NCBI GenBank assembly: GCA_018873245.2
Contig: JAEMBT020000007.1
Coordinates: 6,665,129 to 6,729,128 of the forward strand
Reading direction: 5' to 3'
Source: Archegozetes longisetosus
Taxonomy: Eukaryota; Arthropoda; Arachnida; Sarcoptiformes; Trhypochthoniidae
Length of the DNA stretch: 64,000 nt
Notes under the pieces: model-generated
What the model saw: only the letters and a program-made list of their open reading frames with translations
The model's database searches: none
What the model was told of the DNA's origin: nothing
Shown here: positions 1 to 12,856 of the stretch, one piece after another
How the letters are laid out: the number at the start of each line of letters is the position of its first letter
Position numbering within the stretch: position 1 is the first letter of the stretch
Made by a program: the position numbers and the translations under genes

Positions 1-3000
1 TTATCAAACTAAATTATTAGACAGTATTTACGGAAGTAATGTTTAATCACTATAATTTCTTTATCTTCGATCAAAATTTCAAAGTTTCAATCTATTGTTA
101 AAGAGCGGAACGACTCAGTTTTGACACATAGGACAAAAATCAATATCTATTTATTATTACAATCCAAACAAAACATCGGAAATTTTGCTCAACTTGCATT
201 CATTAAAACAGATTATTTTCTTTGTACTCTTATCGTTATTATAATGTATCCAATCCTGTAATTTTGACTTGAGTCAGTTATTGTTCACATTTTTCAATGT
301 GTGGTTAAGCGATAAGAATCTGAACTTCCTTTCAAGTTGACTTTTCTCCAAAGTTATCGATAGAGCTATTTTAAATCTAAATTTATGAATGAATTTATTT
401 TTATTGGTTAATCTTTATATAAGATCAGAAGTGTGGATCAATAGAAAGAAAGGTAAAACTGGTGTAAAATAAATGAGAAAGGTGAAACTGGTGTAAAATA
501 AATGAGAAAGGTGAAACTGGTGTAAAATAAGTAATCTTAAGATGAGTGCAATCTGTATAAAGAGAACAAAGTTATATAGTTATATAGAGTATAGTTAGAA
601 ATCGATTTTAGATTTAGAAATGCAGAAAATAGAGTTATTAAGTTCAAATATTTTCTAAACTGGTCTGATTTTTTTCTGTAAAGAATATTATAACACTTTA
701 TAACATATCCTAATAGGATGAATGATTGTCAAACCTCTAAACTCCTCCATTTTCTTCTCATATAAATGTTCAAAAGCAAAGTTTCTCAAATTTCTTTCTT
801 AGCTTCTAATGCTTTACTAGTTTTTAGTGGAAAGACATGACATGAAAAATGCTTTTGTTTAAAGTTTCGTTTTGACAATACATTAAAAGTTGTGTATTTG
901 ATTTTGTATTTTGTGCAAAAACGTCAAAATAGTTGACAGTGGCTAACATTAATATGGAGAAAAAAAATGTTTCAGAATCAAACTCATGATCACGTCTCGC
1001 AATACATTTCTACCATTATATTCACTTTTATCAACTTTTTCACACTTTTATTAACTTTCTTAATACTTGAGCTTCTATCAAATATTCCTATATTAGTAAA
1101 CATATAATTTATTTTCGATCTTTAGCTAAGTTCTAGTTTATTGGATTTTGCTTCAGTCAATATTATTGAGTCAATAATTGGCTGATTTTGTTGAGAAACA
1201 GATTTAAACAGTATTTACAGAAATTTAGTGAAGTTAAATAAGAAGACAAGCTTATAATATAGTTACTCTAAGTCCTCTTTATTTGATAGATAGCCTTCTC
1301 CATTGAAATCTCTAATCTATGACCAATTGGTTGACTTAAGATGTTAGATATTTAAAAACTAAATATCTCCTTCATTAGTTTTGTTCAACATTAATATTAA
1401 TAGTGAATATTTTCCCAAATGAAGTTATCAAATAAAACAGAGCTGATCAATACTTGCTTCAAGTATTGACTAAAACTTAGTTATATTTATAGTGCATTTT
1501 AAGATCTAATCGATTTTAACTGACGAAAGATCCAATGTTACTCTTGGTAGAGTAGAATGAGTAGCTAAATATTTATGAATATTTTATATGGAAGAACAAA
1601 ACGGATGTGAGAGAACAGATTTGGTTTGTTTAATCATATGAGGTTATGATTGATCTGTCTGAGAAATTCATTATTGTAAGAGCAGTGGAATACGATTTAT
1701 AAAAATAACCCATCGCTTTAGAAGTAGTGTCTACGCAACAGCTCTTTTCTAATTTCATGTCTAAGCTCTTCAATCGATACTAAATGTATGTCAGGCCTAG
1801 CATTAAGTGACCTTCAATTGTAAAATAATCAATGTGTGAATACCTTATTTGAGGGTATTTGTTACCTGAACGTCGTTTAAACGGTGTCTAATGACTTGGG
1901 AGTTAACTTATAGAGTAGATAACAATATATATGTCACTAACTTGTAGAGTACACAACAATATATATAACTATATATATGTTACTAACTAGATATCAAAAT
2001 AACCTATTCAAATGCTAAACTCTTTGCACAATCGATTCTTTTCATGCCATTTAAGCCTCTTATCTTTGAGCTCTTCTCTACGACATAAGTCACTTAAAAA
2101 TTATTTGCTCATTCTGTAATAAACCTTTTGTGCAAATATTCTTTCAATAGAGATTAGGGAATGAATCAGTTATGTACTCCAATTAGTATTTTATACAGAT
2201 ATGAAAACTTTCCAAAACAATCTCTATCCTAATGTCAAAGTTTTGTTGCAAATTATACTTAGCCAAGCACAATTTTGAGAGAATCAGGATATAATTCCTA
2301 GATATGTATCTGAAACGCTTCGATATGAAAAGCTTAATTCACGTTATTTTTATTTATAAAATTTATATGATAAGCGACTTATAAAATCAGATTCGTATTC
2401 AAAATCAGATTAGATATTAGAATCAAATAGTATAAAGATTAATATGAGTCATTTTGGCAGAATCAGTTAAGCCGAAAAGGGAAAGTGCTTTGTTTTTGTA
2501 TTTTCAGTTCAGATTTTAAAAAACGCATTACTCTTCAAAGCAGTTATCAAGAGCTCCGTTTTTCAAAGCTTCAATTTCAGGGATGTGAGTTTCGGGTACA
2601 AATGATTTCGAGCATTAAAAAATATTTCATCCTTCATGTATGAGACTCTGAAAATTGAGTCAACAAATAACAGTTAGGAGCTATTAAGTAAATGAATTGT
2701 AAAAATTTGGTACAATTACCCAAAAAGAATAAGTGAATTATTTTGACGGTTGCTAATAATTAAAGAATTTAGACTATTTGAAGTTTCAAAACTAAGCTAT
2801 AGTATTGAAAGAGGTGAGTAGACGAAGAATACCTAGTGCTCAAGGATGAGAAAATCAGTTGTAAAATTGATTTTCCCTTTTTGGTTAAACGGACACCAAT
2901 CTATAAGGTTAAGAGTCTTTCCAATTGAATTGAGCCAAAATTTGATTCTGTCATTTCATGGGCTGATGAATAAAAATTCATTATTTCTTACTTCAAATCT

Positions 3001-6000
3001 TAAAGGAATTCTATTGCTGAGAGGCTTTTGTTGACTGCTATTTCAGAAAGATTCCTAAGTTTCCTAAGCTTCCTAATAAAAAATCTTTCTTAAACCTGAA
3101 ATATTCTTAGAGTCAGCTTTAAAGAAAAATAAAATAATCTTGAATGATAAATTATTTGGCCATTACTTTCTAATGCCTGACTAGTCTTGCTTTTTCAATA
3201 ATATTCGTCGTAATGAAAGCCAGTGGAGGTATAAAAGATTGTATTCTAAGATAATAAATATGCGTATGGTATGCAGAATATGATAATCCAGAAAAAATCC
3301 TTCCAGATTCTTATGCTTACTATTTAAGCAAGTATTGCCTCGTATCAATCCTATCGTGTTATGGCATGTATTTTACAAAACTTTTAAACAATTATTTGCC
3401 TCAACTTTTCACGTGTTAATTCATCGAAAATGTCATTTAAGGCAAGAGAAATACACTTGTATTGCATCTGAATGAAAGTGTTCTCCAATATGGCATTCAT
3501 TATAATAAATCTCATATAAAAAGACGACCAAACGGTGTCTTTGTCATTGACTCAAAGAAATATTGATGTCATTCGACGATATGGAATGCGGCTGAAAAAA
3601 GATAACTCTATTGTGCTGGTATTTGATTGAAGAGGGAGGAAATGTGGCCCATTGACCAATTTTATTAGGTATAAGATGCGAACTTTTAGATATCACAAAG
3701 TAGTACAGATCAATGCCACACATTATGACGCACAACAGCTGCTGCTCTGTCAATGGTTAATTCACTCCTTATCTTCTGCAATATTACAAATTATTCACTT
3801 TTTATAATAGCCAGGCACTAATTATAACTTATAACCATTATATACTAATAATTGTGTTTTATCCCACCAACAGACTCGTCGTTATACTTTTTTCCAGTAA
3901 AATAGACTTGACTTAGAATATGGAAAATTATTCTTAAGATTTCATTATAACTAAAATGCATTCTTTTGTTTGGGTTCCAAAAATTTAGTCTAAAGCTAAG
4001 AATTATGGGTAGAAATTTAATGGCAATAATTATTAGGTGGTTTACGGCAGAGAAAACCATTGATTTTCTTGTGGCAAAACTTGAAAAAATTAAATGAAAA
4101 TTAAGACTTTTACAATATTCGTAGTTATCTCGTGTCTTTTAATAAAAAATTCTCTCTTTTGATCGAATATATTCTTAACCAAAGTTCACGCAACAACAAT
4201 AGAGTAGTTGAATGGATTTGAAAGCTAAAAATTCTTCATAAAGGGCAAAAGAATGCTAGCAGTAAAAGTGACAGACAACAAGAATTCTATGATTGAACAA
4301 AATGAAAAGATTAGACATGGTGAGGTATATCTGTTTCTATGATAAATTATGAAAGATTTTTGCCTCAAGAAAATCAGAATTCAAAACATATTAAATATAA
4401 GTCATGTTTATAAAAAATATATAATTTTTAGTTAACTTTAGGCAAGAATAGAAAAGAAATATAAGTTTATATTAAGTTGTAAACAGAACAATAACAGAAT
4501 AATATATGTGGCTGACATTAGTTTTTTAATCCAATGTGATAACTTAATAGTTTTTCTTTATTAATGGATTTTTTAATTGACAATTTTTTAGTGTTGTCGT
4601 AACAACATGTTATTAGTAATAAATCACCAGTAAACACAACAAAATCACTAATCTTTTAATCATTCAAAATATGAGATAATATCACTTTTTTCAGCATCAA
4701 TTTAAGCTATAGTTATGATTAAGCAAAGTTTGCGTAGATTTGGGAATACTTCAACTTTATTAATACTTTGAAGCCTATAATTCAAATTTTTTGACATGTA
4801 CTTTAAAAATGATCTAAAGTGAAATCAATGTCAAAATCATTAAAAGTAATAACTTGTACCAAGAATATGAGCTTTCATTATGAAAATATATTTTAATGTT
4901 CAGTCATCCGTAATAAGCTATTTAAAAATATTAAATAAATTGTCGCCAAATATGAAATATACAAAAAAATTGAAAATACTTCTGATTGAAAGTTGTGATT
5001 GTATTAATGGTAGAGTTTTGTAGTATTGAGCTGATTGAAAATTATTTTCCATAATAGTCTATATGAAATGATATTTGGCGATATAGTTATATATAATTAA
5101 AAAATTTGTTGCGGTCAAGCCCAATTTCCTCCTGATGAGAAACACAAAAATAACATTTAGTTCCAACAATCATTGATAAAACATATAACAAATAGATTTG
5201 TAAAGTCATAACTAATCCCTACGTTTTATGGATAAACTCATATTTCATGTCTCCAGTCGTTATCTTTCTTATGATTGATCTCGAAGTTGGGCTCATTTTG
5301 TTCTCCCAATTATGAACAAATAGTGGATATCCATTAATAACTGCATCTATTCATCGATTGATCTTAATTTTAGTCCAGAATTATTGGAATTGTTTCTGAA
5401 TCAGATAATTGTTAACCTCGAGTTGACTTTCAAATAATGAAGAAGAGTTATAGAAAAATACTTAACGATAACAAATGCAATACTTTTCTGGCCAAATGAT
5501 CAATAAATGAACAGTTTTGTAACAATAATCCTGTTAATACACTTAAATTTATTAACCACTAATTGTCAGCTCAATCCAATATAAATGACAAGGTATAATC
5601 ATAAAATAGTCTTAAGATATGCTATTCTTTACTGATTCGTTTGAAGATTATATACTTGTGAAGTCTGTTTTGTTAAATTTATAGATTTGGGTTTTTCGCC
5701 AACAGAATCAACGTTTACTGAAGGCCTCAATTCAGAACATATAATCGATTTAAGCTATACTAATACTTATCATAGACATAAAGACAAGAGACTTGTGCGA
5801 ACATGTTTTTTTGAATGCAATTTCAGACATGAATGGTTTAGGAAAGAAGAAATTGCAACGTTATGCTGAGCTAACTTATAGCAAAGTAGTTATTATTTGA
5901 CAGCGCATTAAACAAGTTGACAAAATTATTTTAATCAATGCTTAAATAGATGTTATGAACATCAATGAAAATTTAATTCGATCTAATGTCTAAACATCTG

Positions 6001-7460
6001 TAAGCATAGTATTCTAATAAATCAGATCTCACCTAACTTAATATTGAGCCAATTAACGAAAAATTAAATCAACAAATTTATGGACTGTCACATGAAATTA
6101 AACTTAACTCTAGCAAAAAATAACTCTCAAAGGATTTAAAAGAAAGTTGTCTCTAGGATAAGATTATTTACATGAGTAAGGGTTTTAATTTAGAGTGAGC
6201 TAAATCCCAAGAGAGAAGCGCAAGAAATTTGTATTGAAAGTAGTGATGATGCCATGCTTGTTCGTAGCATTACTACTGATTGCACATATTGTTATTGTAA
6301 AGAAAGTTTGCTCATCCAACTAATGACTCTCCTTAGGGTATGTGCACTGCAAAGATTAAAACTAATATTCAACCCTCTCTCCCATCATTTCTACCCTAAT
6401 AAATCAAACCTGAACATTGAAAATTGCCATGCTCAATTCTCTGCTCTTACATTATTAACTTTAGTTTTATTTTTGTCTGTCTTTTCCCAAACATAACTTC
6501 ATTTTTTATGCCATTTCTTCAAATAGATAGCTTATGCTGTTTTGTTTGTTCCGATTTGTTCTATTTGTTCCGATTTTTTTGTTACTTAATGCTGTTTTCT
6601 TATTGCCTGCAGTGATAGTATGTACATCGATTTTGATCATAGACTTGAGTAAGTTCAAATTGAACATTTTTGTATCGTGATAGTTCATTTTGCCTGACAT
6701 TAGTTTCTAATGCTCGTATCTAATAAATTGTCATTAAGTTAATCACATCTTTTATGTTTTTTTGAAATTATTGTCAGATATCTATTCTATGCTTATTTGT
6801 TAAATACATCATTAAAATGATTCTAATCAAATGAGGCCTAGTAATGAGTGAGCGTGTGGCTGGTCCTGTTCGACTCGAAATACCTTGAACATCAAGCATA
6901 TAAGAAAAAGTTTCCAGAATTTAACCCGATACACTTCATGAGATATGAAATTTTTTATCAACTTTTCTATAATAAGATCTATAGAAAAAACTGGATTTGT
7001 AAAGCTACTCTTCATAAGCATTCTTTCTTCAAAATTGGCTCAACCAAAGAGTATGATAGGCAGATATTTTTTGAAGATTTCAAGTCAGCCCAAGAAATGA
7101 AAGTGAGTCAAAAGTTGAATTTTCAATGCAACTTCAGTTCAAAAATCAACAACTTTAATACAATTTTGAGAAAATAAAAGTTTCTAATATAAGGATTCAT
7201 TCTTCTGGACACTCTCTAATTCAAATTTGAAGCACGCAATTCAATTTTAGTTCATTGTGTCATACAATTTGGAAAGAACTCAAAAAAGATAATTTGCATC
7301 TCTCTTTGAAGCTTTACCGCAATATGAGCCTCTTCTCTATTGGGAATTACCAAAAGGGCTCAACTATTAAAGCATTGTATTTAGCACTTTAGTCATTGAA
7401 GATTCTTTTGAATACGAGCCTTACATTTAAGATTATAAATAGTATTGAACACAGCTTTTA
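1..7460. other. Gene-poor AT-rich intergenic sequence
   Basis: No convincing gene is visible on either strand. Open frames here are short (60-109 codons), mostly lack an ATG start and show no recognisable motif. The longest, about 6848-7177 plus, opens with GTG and resembles nothing I know. The only clear structure is the 29-bp tandem repeat at 452-530 and a loose AT-rich duplication near 1920-1985. Confidence 0.6.
452..530. repeat. Tandem repeat, 29-bp unit, about 2.7 copies
   Basis: Copies begin at 452, 481 and 510 and share the core GGTGAAACTGGTGTAAAATA. Copies two and three are identical over the shared part; the first differs at one base. It lies in non-coding sequence. Confidence 0.9.
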
Positions 7461-8857
7461 TTGAGCCGTTTGAAAAGTCTGTCACAACTTCGATCACTTA
7501 TTTTTTCATATTTACTGCTCAAATCCATTTTATGCGTAGAGTCAAGTTACATTTCTTTATGTTCACATGTCTCTCATTTGATTAACTTTTTGATTGTAAT
7601 AACTGATTTTTTGAAATGTCTGAGTTTATAGCTAACATTACTCCTCAAGAGCATAGACCTTTTATCAAAATCTACTTCTTATTGAATACGCCTGACTTCG
7701 AAAGAGAGCTTTGGGAGAGTAGACTTTTGATCGGACGACCTCTGTGCAAGTGGCTCAAGCTTTTCAGAGAAGGTCGCACAAGCGCTGACGATGATCTGCT
7801 GTCTGGGCGACCACAATCATCTACAAACGAAGAACATCAGCAGCGGTTACGCGAGTTGCTTGTTAAGTCGAGGTCCTGGACAACTACTAAACTCTCTTGT
7901 CAACTTGACACTTCAAAAGGGTGTGCCAATTAGATGACACACAAGGTTTTTCAAATGAAAAAAGTGAGTGCAAAGTGGGTGCTAAAAGAGTTGACAGTTG
8001 AGTAGATGGTCCGTAAGTCGATTATCGGATCTCCGGTCACACGATTCAAGTCACCCGAAACTCCTTCAACGCGTTTTGGCTGTAAATGAAACGTGGATCA
8101 GATGTTGTATTCCATCAAAGTCAGGACAAGCTAGAGAGTGACGCAGGTCTGATGAACCAAGGTAGGTCTTTTATACTTTTTTTACTTGATATTCATTTGA
8201 TCGCTAGATCCTGACCTTTTCGTGCTACGATTACAAATATTCAAATAAGGCATTTGAATTTTACTTTCTAATTCGTACATCTCTTTTTGAGGTCTGTTTA
8301 ACCAACGCCAGCGCAAGAAGAATAGAAAGTGAAACTAATTACGGCTTTCGAATCCACTGTGTGGCTTTCTGGGAGTTGTTAAGACAGAATGAGACAGTTG
8401 ATGGCAAGCGGTACAAGGCATTCCTTGAGCGTTTTGTTCCAAGTTGACTGCAGACTAATGTTTTTCGCTTCCCACTCATCTTTCACAACAAAGCGCACCC
8501 ACAAACAATGAGTTGCAAGGGAGTTTATTGCGAGTGAAGGATGGGAGGATCTAATTCACTTAACTTATTCTCCAGATATGAGTCGCCAGATTTCGATGAA
8601 ATTGCGAAAATAAAAGATCAAATCCGTGGGAAGCGATTTACTATGTTGCAAGACATGAACGACGCAGTCAAAGCAGTAATCACAGTGGTCAACGGCTTGC
8701 GCCTTGCGAAAGGGTTGCTCGACTAATAGAAACCTGGCGCCGAGTAATTAATACAGGAGACTACCACTAACTTTCCATGTTATATTTATTTCATTTTCTG
8801 TTTTCGATATAAAGCATAATAAAATCAAATTTGTGACGAACTTTTCAAGCACCGTAA
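7461..8857 (+). mobile_element. Degenerate full-length mariner-type DNA transposon
   Basis: A 1397-bp element with ~30-bp terminal inverted repeats. The left end starts TTGAGCCGTTTGAAAAGT and the reverse complement of the right end starts TTACGGTGCTTGAAAAGT; about 23 of 30 positions match. Both ends are flanked by TA (7459-7460 and 8858-8859), the usual mariner target duplication. The length is typical of mariner. Inside are recognisable pieces of a mariner transposase in several frames, so it is not autonomous. Confidence 0.9.
7616..8766 (+). pseudogene. Mariner transposase, decayed
   Basis: The first 105 codons from the ATG at 7616 give an N-terminal helix-turn-helix region ending in a mariner-like segment (GRTSADDDLLSGRPQS). 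After an in-frame stop the same frame continues with KKVSAKWVLKEL, a typical mariner inter-domain block. Around 8079-8125 the first catalytic block reads AVNETWIRCC where active mariners have GDETW, so the first acidic residue is Asn (codon 8085-8087). Later blocks (YSPD, IRGKRF and a final LIETWRRVINTGDYH) are split over different frames. It cannot encode a working enzyme. It is unrelated in sequence to the transposase fragment at 12.4 kb. Confidence 0.88.
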
Positions 8858-11040
8858 TAAATTGAACAAATCTCAATTATTAACAATTTAGAACTAATCC
8901 AACTTTTGATATCTTTATCAAACTTTTAGCTTGACTTCAGTACAGTTTGATATGAATCAGAGTTTGTGCTAATAATCATTCGTATAATATGTAAATTATT
9001 TACATGTTGTTTTATTTTTGTTCTTATACTATCAGAATTTCTGACTACAAGACTTATTAAAGACTCGTCTCTATATTATTTTACCATTTGTTAAGAGTTC
9101 AAGAAATAGCTGAAATCAAAACTTATACAAATATACATCTTGATGTATAAGTTTTGGCGTTTTATTCACAAACGTAAAGCTCAGACTAAAAAAGATACTG
9201 AATTAGTGGAAGAGGCTAAATGACTGAAACTTAATATTGAATATGAATTTTTTACATTTGAAAGTAGAAAAGAGGTTCCTCTTACAGTCAAGACTTCAAA
9301 TATTCTGTCATGAATTGAATATTTTATTCTGATTTGCCTAAACTAATTTTAAACTTCAATTCAACTTCTGAATTGAGTTAATTCTCAAGAAAATAATACT
9401 TTTGAACTATGTTTTAAGGTTTGATTTTTTACATAGAGCCAATTGTAATGAAAATTCATATTTTTAACAATTTTCTGATACTTATTATTACAAGCAAAAT
9501 ATTTGAAACCTACCAGAATTTTCGCTCACTCACTCATAACCAATAGCTTCTATAATTTCCATAAACTTCATAATGAATGAAAGAATTAATTTTTGCAAAC
9601 CGTTCAGTTCGAATAATAGGTTTCAAATTGGGTAGCAAAGCCTGATTAGGTTGCTTGGTATAAAATTAGAATTATTCAAAGCATAAATATGTGTATTCTG
9701 TTCACCAGACCTAACCTGAAATCTGTATCATATTCAGAAATCTTTATGCTGAAGCAGTTATAATCCAGAAAGTGACGAGATATCAAAATACTAATTATAT
9801 GTAACTCGATAACAAGTAAATGATATCGCTTCCACTAATTCATTAATCACGCAATGATAAGTTTGATGAGTTTTATAAATTAGTTATTTATATGTTTGTA
9901 CACATATTGTGAAAGAGTATATGTTTCACAGTTTACCTCATCTGGAAACTTCTAAGTATACAATATCTGAGAAACAAATTAGCAAACAGATAAGATCAGT
10001 GCCCCATTCAATGCAATCATAATAAATGATTGATTCTATTAGTTAGAATTACTCAAATCTATTAAAGACTAGAGCTAGATAATAGTCCTTCATAAGTACA
10101 AGTCTGGCCTATTCAAGTTATTTATGCGATCAATTAAGTCTAACCATAAGATGAATAAGCTGGACAAACTTTGCTTCTTCTACAGTCACAAAATCTACTC
10201 AGTAATTTGATCGTGATTTTAATTGTTATTATGTCAATCAGTTAATGAATCTGTCATTTACTGATTCGTTGTCAGTTCAGAATTATCATCAAGTAATTCA
10301 TTTCTTTCTCTATCTAGAGGCTGTTCTTGTTCTAGATTTGACAAACCTTATAAAATATCTATTTTCTATTTCGAAATCAAATGATCAGAGGCTCTCAAAG
10401 TATTTTGTGTCGAGATATCTGCGATAACTTATAAGTAAATTTTGGTTTGAAAACTTCTTTATACTTATTATTTTATACTGCACGCAGAATTCTTAGCCCA
10501 TCAGGAATTGGTGTTTTACAAACCTTTTCGTGTGTATGTGCAAGTGTTGAATAAATTAATAAGATTTCAGTTTTTATCTCAAAAGCTTTCCGAACTTATT
10601 AAAAATGCATACTTTAAAATTAAGACTTGCCCAGCAGTTAGTGCGTACCAAATTATTTCTGACATTCCTGTTTATTCTAGTATTTCACTCTGAATTTTCG
10701 ATTATTCTTTATTAGATCTCGAGAGAACCCAACTACTGATCATTCAATGCTATCCTAAACTATTTTTGCAAAAATTATTTTAATAGAGTTCGTGAGAGAG
10801 AAGAGATTTTATTATTGAATCAAAAACGCTTTTAGTAGTGGTAATAAAAATCAAAGTTTTATTTAAACTTTTCTTCTAACTACTGTTACAAATTGAGTCA
10901 TAATAATTTCTAGGCAAATTGCGAAACTATTACCCTAACTACACAGCAGAAATGATAATTTAATATTGAGTTTCAGAATGATAAATATGTTGATTTATGT
11001 GAACTGTGTATTATTATTTAAACTTTCTCTTCTTATGCGT
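8858..11040. other. AT-rich intergenic sequence
   Basis: No gene, RNA or clear repeat recognised. Short open frames at about 10245-10427 and 10508-10693 are AT-rich and have no recognisable motif. Confidence 0.5.
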
Positions 11041-11059
11041 AAGCAGAATAGTTCAGGCC

Positions 11060-11170
11060 AGTAGTTGCGCTTATGCAGAGCTTTTAGAGCGTGTAGGGCT
11101 CTTAGGGGGCTTATATGATACATGCACGCATATCTATGAGCCTCCCTAAAAGCACTACATACTGGTGCAG
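11060..11170. repeat. GC-richer imperfect hairpin
   Basis: Two arms, roughly 11088-11118 and 11133-11160, are imperfect inverted copies (GGGCTCTTAGGGGGCTTAT against GCTTTTAGGGAGGCTCAT after reverse complement) around a central ATACATGCACGCATAT. The base composition is clearly richer in G and C than its surroundings. The minus strand is open for 75 codons across it. This may be a small MITE or an old transposon remnant; no family was recognised. Confidence 0.45.
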
Positions 11171-12087
11171 ATACATCAAAAAATAGACAAACGGTAGTAT
11201 TACTGTTTGATATCTTAAGCATATCATATAGTCATAATTAGAACGATCGATGTTTTGTTAAAATAAGATATCATTTTTTAATTAAATAGATCATTTTTCC
11301 GTGTACCTGCATTTTTATATCTTTCCAACTTTTGCTCTATAAAAGATTGATATGAATTCAGAAATAAATAAATTTTGAAAACTGAAAGTTATGATAAATG
11401 AATGTTGAAAAACAGTATCAACAACTCTATGATAAGGTGACCAAACGTCCAGCTTTTGACTGAACAGTCCCAACTTTTGATTAGAAATTTCTCAGATTCA
11501 GTTTTTCCAATGACTTTAAGGTTGACAAAAAGTACTCATCATTTAGGTAAAAGCAATTATAGAGAAATTGACGTAAAAAATTAGCAGCTTGCTAAAATTA
11601 ACAAGATTAAATAAAGTAAACAATATATTAATGCATGGGTATGTTAATGAACAAATATTAGACAGTGAGAGTACTATTCTAAGATTTCAGTATGAATCTC
11701 TTGTTGATCATTTTTGTCCAGCTTTCTGTATAACAAGAGTTGACCACTCTACTCAAAAGCTGTTCCAATATTATTTGACGAGATTTTGCCATTCATCAAA
11801 ATATGCATTAAATGCAAATTTTCTAACACTCCATACGTAAGCCAACGTCAGTTATCGTCGAATGGTGGCCGCGGAACAGATTTGATAAACGATTTTTCAG
11901 TCTCTGAGAAATTTGAGAAGTTATAGAGAAATGGTATATTCTCGTCGAATAAATCATTGAGAAGCCATACACTCCATTAACCTTTTAATATACATAATAT
12001 AACACACATTAATTGATAAGATGTATTCAACTTTACTAGATATTTGAGGTTTCAACTTATGAATTTTGTTATTTGGAACTAACATAC
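11171..12087. other. AT-rich intergenic sequence
   Basis: No supported gene. An 83-codon plus-strand frame near 11589-11840 has no recognisable motif and I treat it as chance. Confidence 0.45.
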
Positions 12088-12231
12088 ACTTGAAAACTTA
12101 ATGATCCTTGATAGCAACAAGAGAAAGCCGCTACTATATCAGCCTCCCTACAATGCTCATTAATTTACTGCCAAATTTGATTTCTAATTTTCATTTATTG
12201 CTGTAATGAATGTTCTATAAGTTCCTTAATA

Positions 12232-12768
12232 CAGGGTGTAAATTAAATAACTGATGGACTTGTTTTTGAAATAACTTAATAAGTTTTAAAGATTTTTACA
12301 TGAAATTTAATATTCAAATAAAGGAACAACAGGAAATTATGTGAGGATATGCTCGATATGCCAACCATTACGCTGATGGATATTTTTGAGTCGTAATTGA
12401 AAATTGCTGATCACATCATTGATAGCGCTCATTACATTGGGGAAGGTATTGATTGGCCAGCTTATTCACTTGACCTTAACCCCCTTGATTATTTTCTATG
12501 GGGCTATCTGAAGGAAAAAGTTTATGCTCAGGATCCTCAAACAATTGAAGAACTCGAAAAACTAATTGAAGACGAAATTAAAGCAATTCCAAATGATGTT
12601 CTAAATGATGTGATCAGCAATTTTCAATTACGACTCAAAAATATCCATCAGCGTAATGGTTGGCATATCGAGCATATCCTCACATAATTTCCTGTTGTTC
12701 CTTTATTTGAATATTAAATTTCATGTAAAAATCTTTAAAACTTATTAAGTTATTTAATTTACACCCTG
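12232..12768 (+). mobile_element. Foldback derivative of a second mariner-like element
   Basis: A 537-bp element beginning CAGGGTGTAAATTAAATAAC, ending with the inverse, and flanked by TA on both sides. The left arm 12232-12420 (189 bp) is an exact reverse complement of the right arm 12604-12768 (165 bp) apart from a 24-bp segment present only in the left arm, between two AAATAAC repeats. The right arm includes the last ~28 codons of a transposase, so the left arm is an inverted copy of the 3' end of a parent element, not its natural 5' end. Between the arms lies 183 bp of transposase coding sequence. The near-identity of the arms implies recent formation or conversion. Confidence 0.9.
12394..12687 (+). 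pseudogene. Mariner-like transposase, C-terminal fragment
   Basis: The open frame ends at a stop at 12685-12687. From about residue 19 of the ATG at 12397 it reads DWPAYSLDLNPLDYFLWGYL, then KEKVYAQDPQTIEELEKLI and a basic tail ending GWHIEHILT. This is the conserved C-terminal third of a Tc1/mariner-type DDE transposase, including the last catalytic acidic residue within the SLDLNPLDYF block. The first codons (KIADHII) come from the inverted left arm and are not transposase sequence. The N-terminal two thirds are absent. Confidence 0.88.
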
Positions 12769-12856
12769 TATCTTCAATATTATGGCATGATATAAAGCAT
12801 AACATGACAACTCATCACTTCTGGTTGCTATCGAGGATTAATAAATATTTGAATGT

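Larger units (their letters stand above)
12088..12856. mobile_element. MITE (family A, copy 1) interrupted by a nested transposon
   Basis: The outer parts, 12088-12231 and 12769-12856, align end to end with the uninterrupted copy at 16014-16238. Its ends are inverted repeats: the left reads AAAACTTAATGATCCTTGATAGCAAC, and the reverse complement of the right contains TTAATCCTCGATAGCAACC. The foldback element at 12232-12768 sits in the middle. Removing it and one TA restores a sequence collinear with copy 2 (GTTCCTTAATATC against GTTCGTTAATATC). No coding capacity. Superfamily not determined. Confidence 0.82.

Noticed and set aside
6848-7177. 109-codon plus-strand frame
   Set aside because: It starts with GTG, is rich in Phe/Lys/Asn/Tyr as expected of random AT-rich sequence, and has no splice sites or motif that would support a gene.
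9010-9200. Possible transfer RNA or other small RNA genes in intergenic DNA
   Set aside because: I looked for T-loop-like GTTCGAATC cores across the window. The few hits (for example near 8348, 13764 and 45735) lack matching stems, so no tRNA is called.
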